Of a stretch of DNA of 64,000 nt, positions 61,925-64,000 are shown piece by piece (positions within the stretch are counted from its first letter, which is position 1; the number at the start of each line of letters is the position of its first letter). Location: positions 32,523,798 to 32,587,797 of the forward strand of contig NC_041751.1 of the NCBI RefSeq assembly GCF_004115215.2, written 5' to 3'. This stretch comes from Ornithorhynchus anatinus. Lineage: Eukaryota > Chordata > Mammalia > Monotremata > Ornithorhynchidae. The translations under genes were made by a program, and so were the position numbers. A model generated the notes under the pieces. The model worked only from the letters and a program-made list of their open reading frames with translations, did no database searches and had not been told where the DNA came from.

Positions 61925-62165
61925 GCCAGCGGCTACAAGTCAAAACTCCCCCGTGCCGGGCAGCTGCGGCACGGGAGAGAGTCGAGGGCGGAGACTCGAG
62001 TTTACTCCGTGAAAGGAGGCAATGGTGAGCCACTTCCGGATTCTGACCGAGGAAACTCAATGGATCCACTACCAGAATGACTGCAGATGGAGTGGGTCAT
62101 TCTGGGAGGGATGTGTCCATGGAGTGGCTATGGGGCGGAAACAACTAGGCAGCGTAAGACAAGAC
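61925..62165 (+). mobile_element. RTE-type non-LTR 3' end
   Basis: This differs from L2 and Mon-1. It contains ATGGTGAGCCACTTCCGGATT and then CACTACCAGAATGACTGCAGATGG, and ends near GTGGCTATGGGGCGGAAACAACTAGGCAGC. That last stretch resembles the GTCGCTATGAGTCGGAATCGACTCGAC signature of RTE elements and the SINEs that use them, with several substitutions. It is the only such element recognised in the window. Family assignment rests on that signature alone. Confidence 0.55.
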
Positions 62166-62329
62166 GAGGCTTCTACTGCTGCTTGGGGGAAGATGGAGTC
62201 ATGTATTGGCCACCTCAGAGATACCGGCAGAAGGAATGAATGCGTAGGTGATGGTCGGGCAAGTGTAGACACCGCCTCACTGGTGGAGACCACACCAAAG
62301 TTGCATCAGACTGGTTAAGAGATCTTTTC

Positions 62330-62800
62330 TGGTAGATGTGGGGCAGCTTGAGTCGGGAATTGAAAATCCCTTTATTTTGCTCCCTTTATTCAGCACCTCC
62401 ATCTCAGCCCCACAGGACTTGTGCACATATCGGTAATTTTATTTAGTGATGCAGAGTTTACTGTAAACTCCTTGTGGGCAGGGAATGCATCTACCGACTT
62501 TGTTATATTGTTATATCGTACTAATATAGTGTTATATTAGGGGGAGCTGCGTGGCTCAGTGGAAAGAGCCTGGGCTTCGGTGGCCGAGGTCATGGGTTCG
62601 ACTTCCTGCTCTGCCACTTGTCAGCTGTGTGACTGTGGGCAAGTCACTTAACTTCTCCGTGCCTCGGTTACCTCATCTGTAAAATGGGGATTAACTGTGT
62701 GCCTCACGTGGGACGACCTGATGACCCTGTATCTCCCCCAGCGCTTGGAACAGTGCTCTGCACATAGTAAGCGCTTAACAGATACCAACATTATTATTTC
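62330..62800 (+). mobile_element. L2 tail with inserted young Mon-1 SINE
   Basis: A forward L2 3' end lies at about 62,350-62,540 and a full, little-diverged forward Mon-1 at about 62,545-62,797. Confidence 0.85.
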
Positions 62801-62997
62801 TCTCCCATCCCAGGGAGATGTGTGCTTGGCAGCCGCCTCTCTCTGCCCCAGTCCTCCCTGCTAGTCGAAACCCGAGTGCTATTTGGGAGCCGACTGACCT
62901 TATAGTGGTCATCTGAGTGACAACACTTTGTCTCCTAAATTACGAGATTAAAACCGATTCTTTTCTGAGACCTCAGACAGGATAGATCCATTATAAT

Positions 62998-63250
62998 GAG
63001 AAGCAACGTGGCTTAGTGGATAGAACACGGGCCCGGGAGTCAGAAGGACCCGGCTTCTAATCCCCGCTCTGCCACCCGTCTGCTGTGCAACCCTGGGCAA
63101 GTCACTTCGCTTCTCTGTGCCTCAGTGACCTCATCTGTAAAATGGAGATTTAAACTGTCAGCCCCAGCTGGGACAAGCTGATGACCTTGTTACTCCCCCA
63201 GAGCTTAGAATATAGTAAGAGCTTAACAAATACCGTTATTATTATTAATG
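62998..63250 (+). mobile_element. Mon-1 SINE
   Basis: A full forward element from GAAGCAACGTGGCTTAGTGG to the ATT-repeat tail. It is inserted into sequence related to the intron side of the V1R leader block at 38.7 kb, splitting AATGCCGA-flanked homology. Confidence 0.88.
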
Positions 63251-63790
63251 CCGAAGGGCCTGCTCCAAAGTCCTGGGATTGGGAAGATGGAAGCCCTGGG
63301 AGATGGCTCTTCAGGGGTGACCAGCCCTGGCTTCCGTCCCCAAGACCAGTCCGAGCTGCAGAGTTCCTGGGAAAAGCCTGGAAAACTCTGAAAGAAAATG
63401 GATTTGATCCCACTCACCCTTTTCCATCGCTTATCCTGGTAGGAGGGCAGCCTGGGATCACTCACACTCTGGCGGGACAAGGCCGAGGCAGCATTTATCA
63501 GCCACTTCCTCTTCTCTCTCCTCCCTCAGGGAGCGATTAGTGTGTGTGAGTGACTGGCAGAGCACTAATCCGCTCTGACGCTCAAACTGGGGCGTTTCTG
63601 GAAATGCCCAGACTCCCCTCCTAGATCTCACTCCGCTGGTAATTGACCCATCAGAGATGCCCATGGAGAGACAGGGAATTCTCAGTGCCATATCCTATAG
63701 TCCCAGGGACATTCCAGCTTCCACCCTCAGCCCAGCTCTGCCGGGAGGACAAGCCTGGGTCTCTGGTGTGCGTCTGGCACTGGCACATCC
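63250..63790 (-). promoter_or_regulatory. V1R exon 1 / promoter block for receptor at 60,521
   Basis: The eighth copy of the leader block. On the minus strand it has GATAAATGCTGCC (about 63,491-63,503), an exon ending ATGGAAAAGG and a GTGAGT donor at 63,412-63,417. The upstream AUG is at 63,427-63,425. The motif groups near 63,520-63,545 and 63,590-63,610 match the other blocks. Confidence 0.7.
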
Positions 63791-64000
63791 AGGGTCACAC
63801 ATGGTCACCGATGCTCCAGACCCCATCGGCCCCCTCCCTGTCTATCTCATCCTCATGACTCCGCTCAGTGGGAGGGAGAGCGGATGGACTGAGTGGTCCC
63901 AGAAATGTGTCCTTACCTTTGGAGCCCAAGGCCCAATACCGCAGTCATAATTACATAAATTAAATCCATCGGATCACAGCTCCACCCTGTTTGCAAATTT

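Overview
The window looks like nuclear DNA of a monotreme, most likely platypus. It is saturated with the MIR-like Mon-1 SINE and with 3' ends of L2 LINEs, the repeat pair that dominates monotreme genomes. It also carries intact class 1 vomeronasal receptor (V1R) genes, a family greatly expanded in platypus. The species call is inference from repeat and gene content; no database was searched.

Layout. Positions 1-14,900 hold a Pol III district: tRNA-Lys(CTT), two Arg(ACG), His(GTG), two Val(TAC), two initiator Met(CAT), an intron-bearing Tyr(GTA) and a decayed Arg(CCG) copy, embedded in SINE and LINE debris. The two Arg(ACG) genes lie in inverted arms of about 570 bp. A CpG-rich island sits at 880-1235. 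Positions 15,020-31,460 are a tandem array of four V1R units: three of about 4.48 kb that are nearly identical, and a shorter, more diverged fourth. Positions 33,500-44,600 hold an orphan V1R leader block and a divergent pair of intact V1R genes. At 46.8-47.3 kb come a second intron-bearing tRNA-Tyr and an intact tRNA-Arg(CCG). A CpG-island promoter at 48.35-48.8 kb and a SINE-derived minisatellite of about 1.9 kb precede a SCAN-KRAB-C2H2 zinc-finger gene (51.4-55.7 kb), whose exons all connect in phase to a 665-residue protein. Positions 57.9-59.5 kb carry tRNA-Ala(CGC), Leu(TAA) and Thr(AGT). A seventh intact V1R lies at 60.5-61.5 kb with its leader block at 63.25-63.8 kb.

How it fits together. 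Every V1R is an intronless reading frame whose 5' leader appears to be spliced from a small exon 1 to 2 kb upstream. That exon lies in a block of about 450 bp that recurs eight times, once without a receptor. Exon 1 ends in a conserved donor with an AUG about ten bases before it, and in the well-preserved genes the spliced leader would carry a short upstream reading frame. The mixture of V1R genes, tRNA genes and a SCAN/KRAB zinc-finger gene resembles the extended MHC class I region of other mammals; that is a synteny hypothesis.

No CRISPR array, rRNA gene, retrovirus or LTR element was recognised. Repeat boundaries were read by eye and are good to about 10-20 bp.
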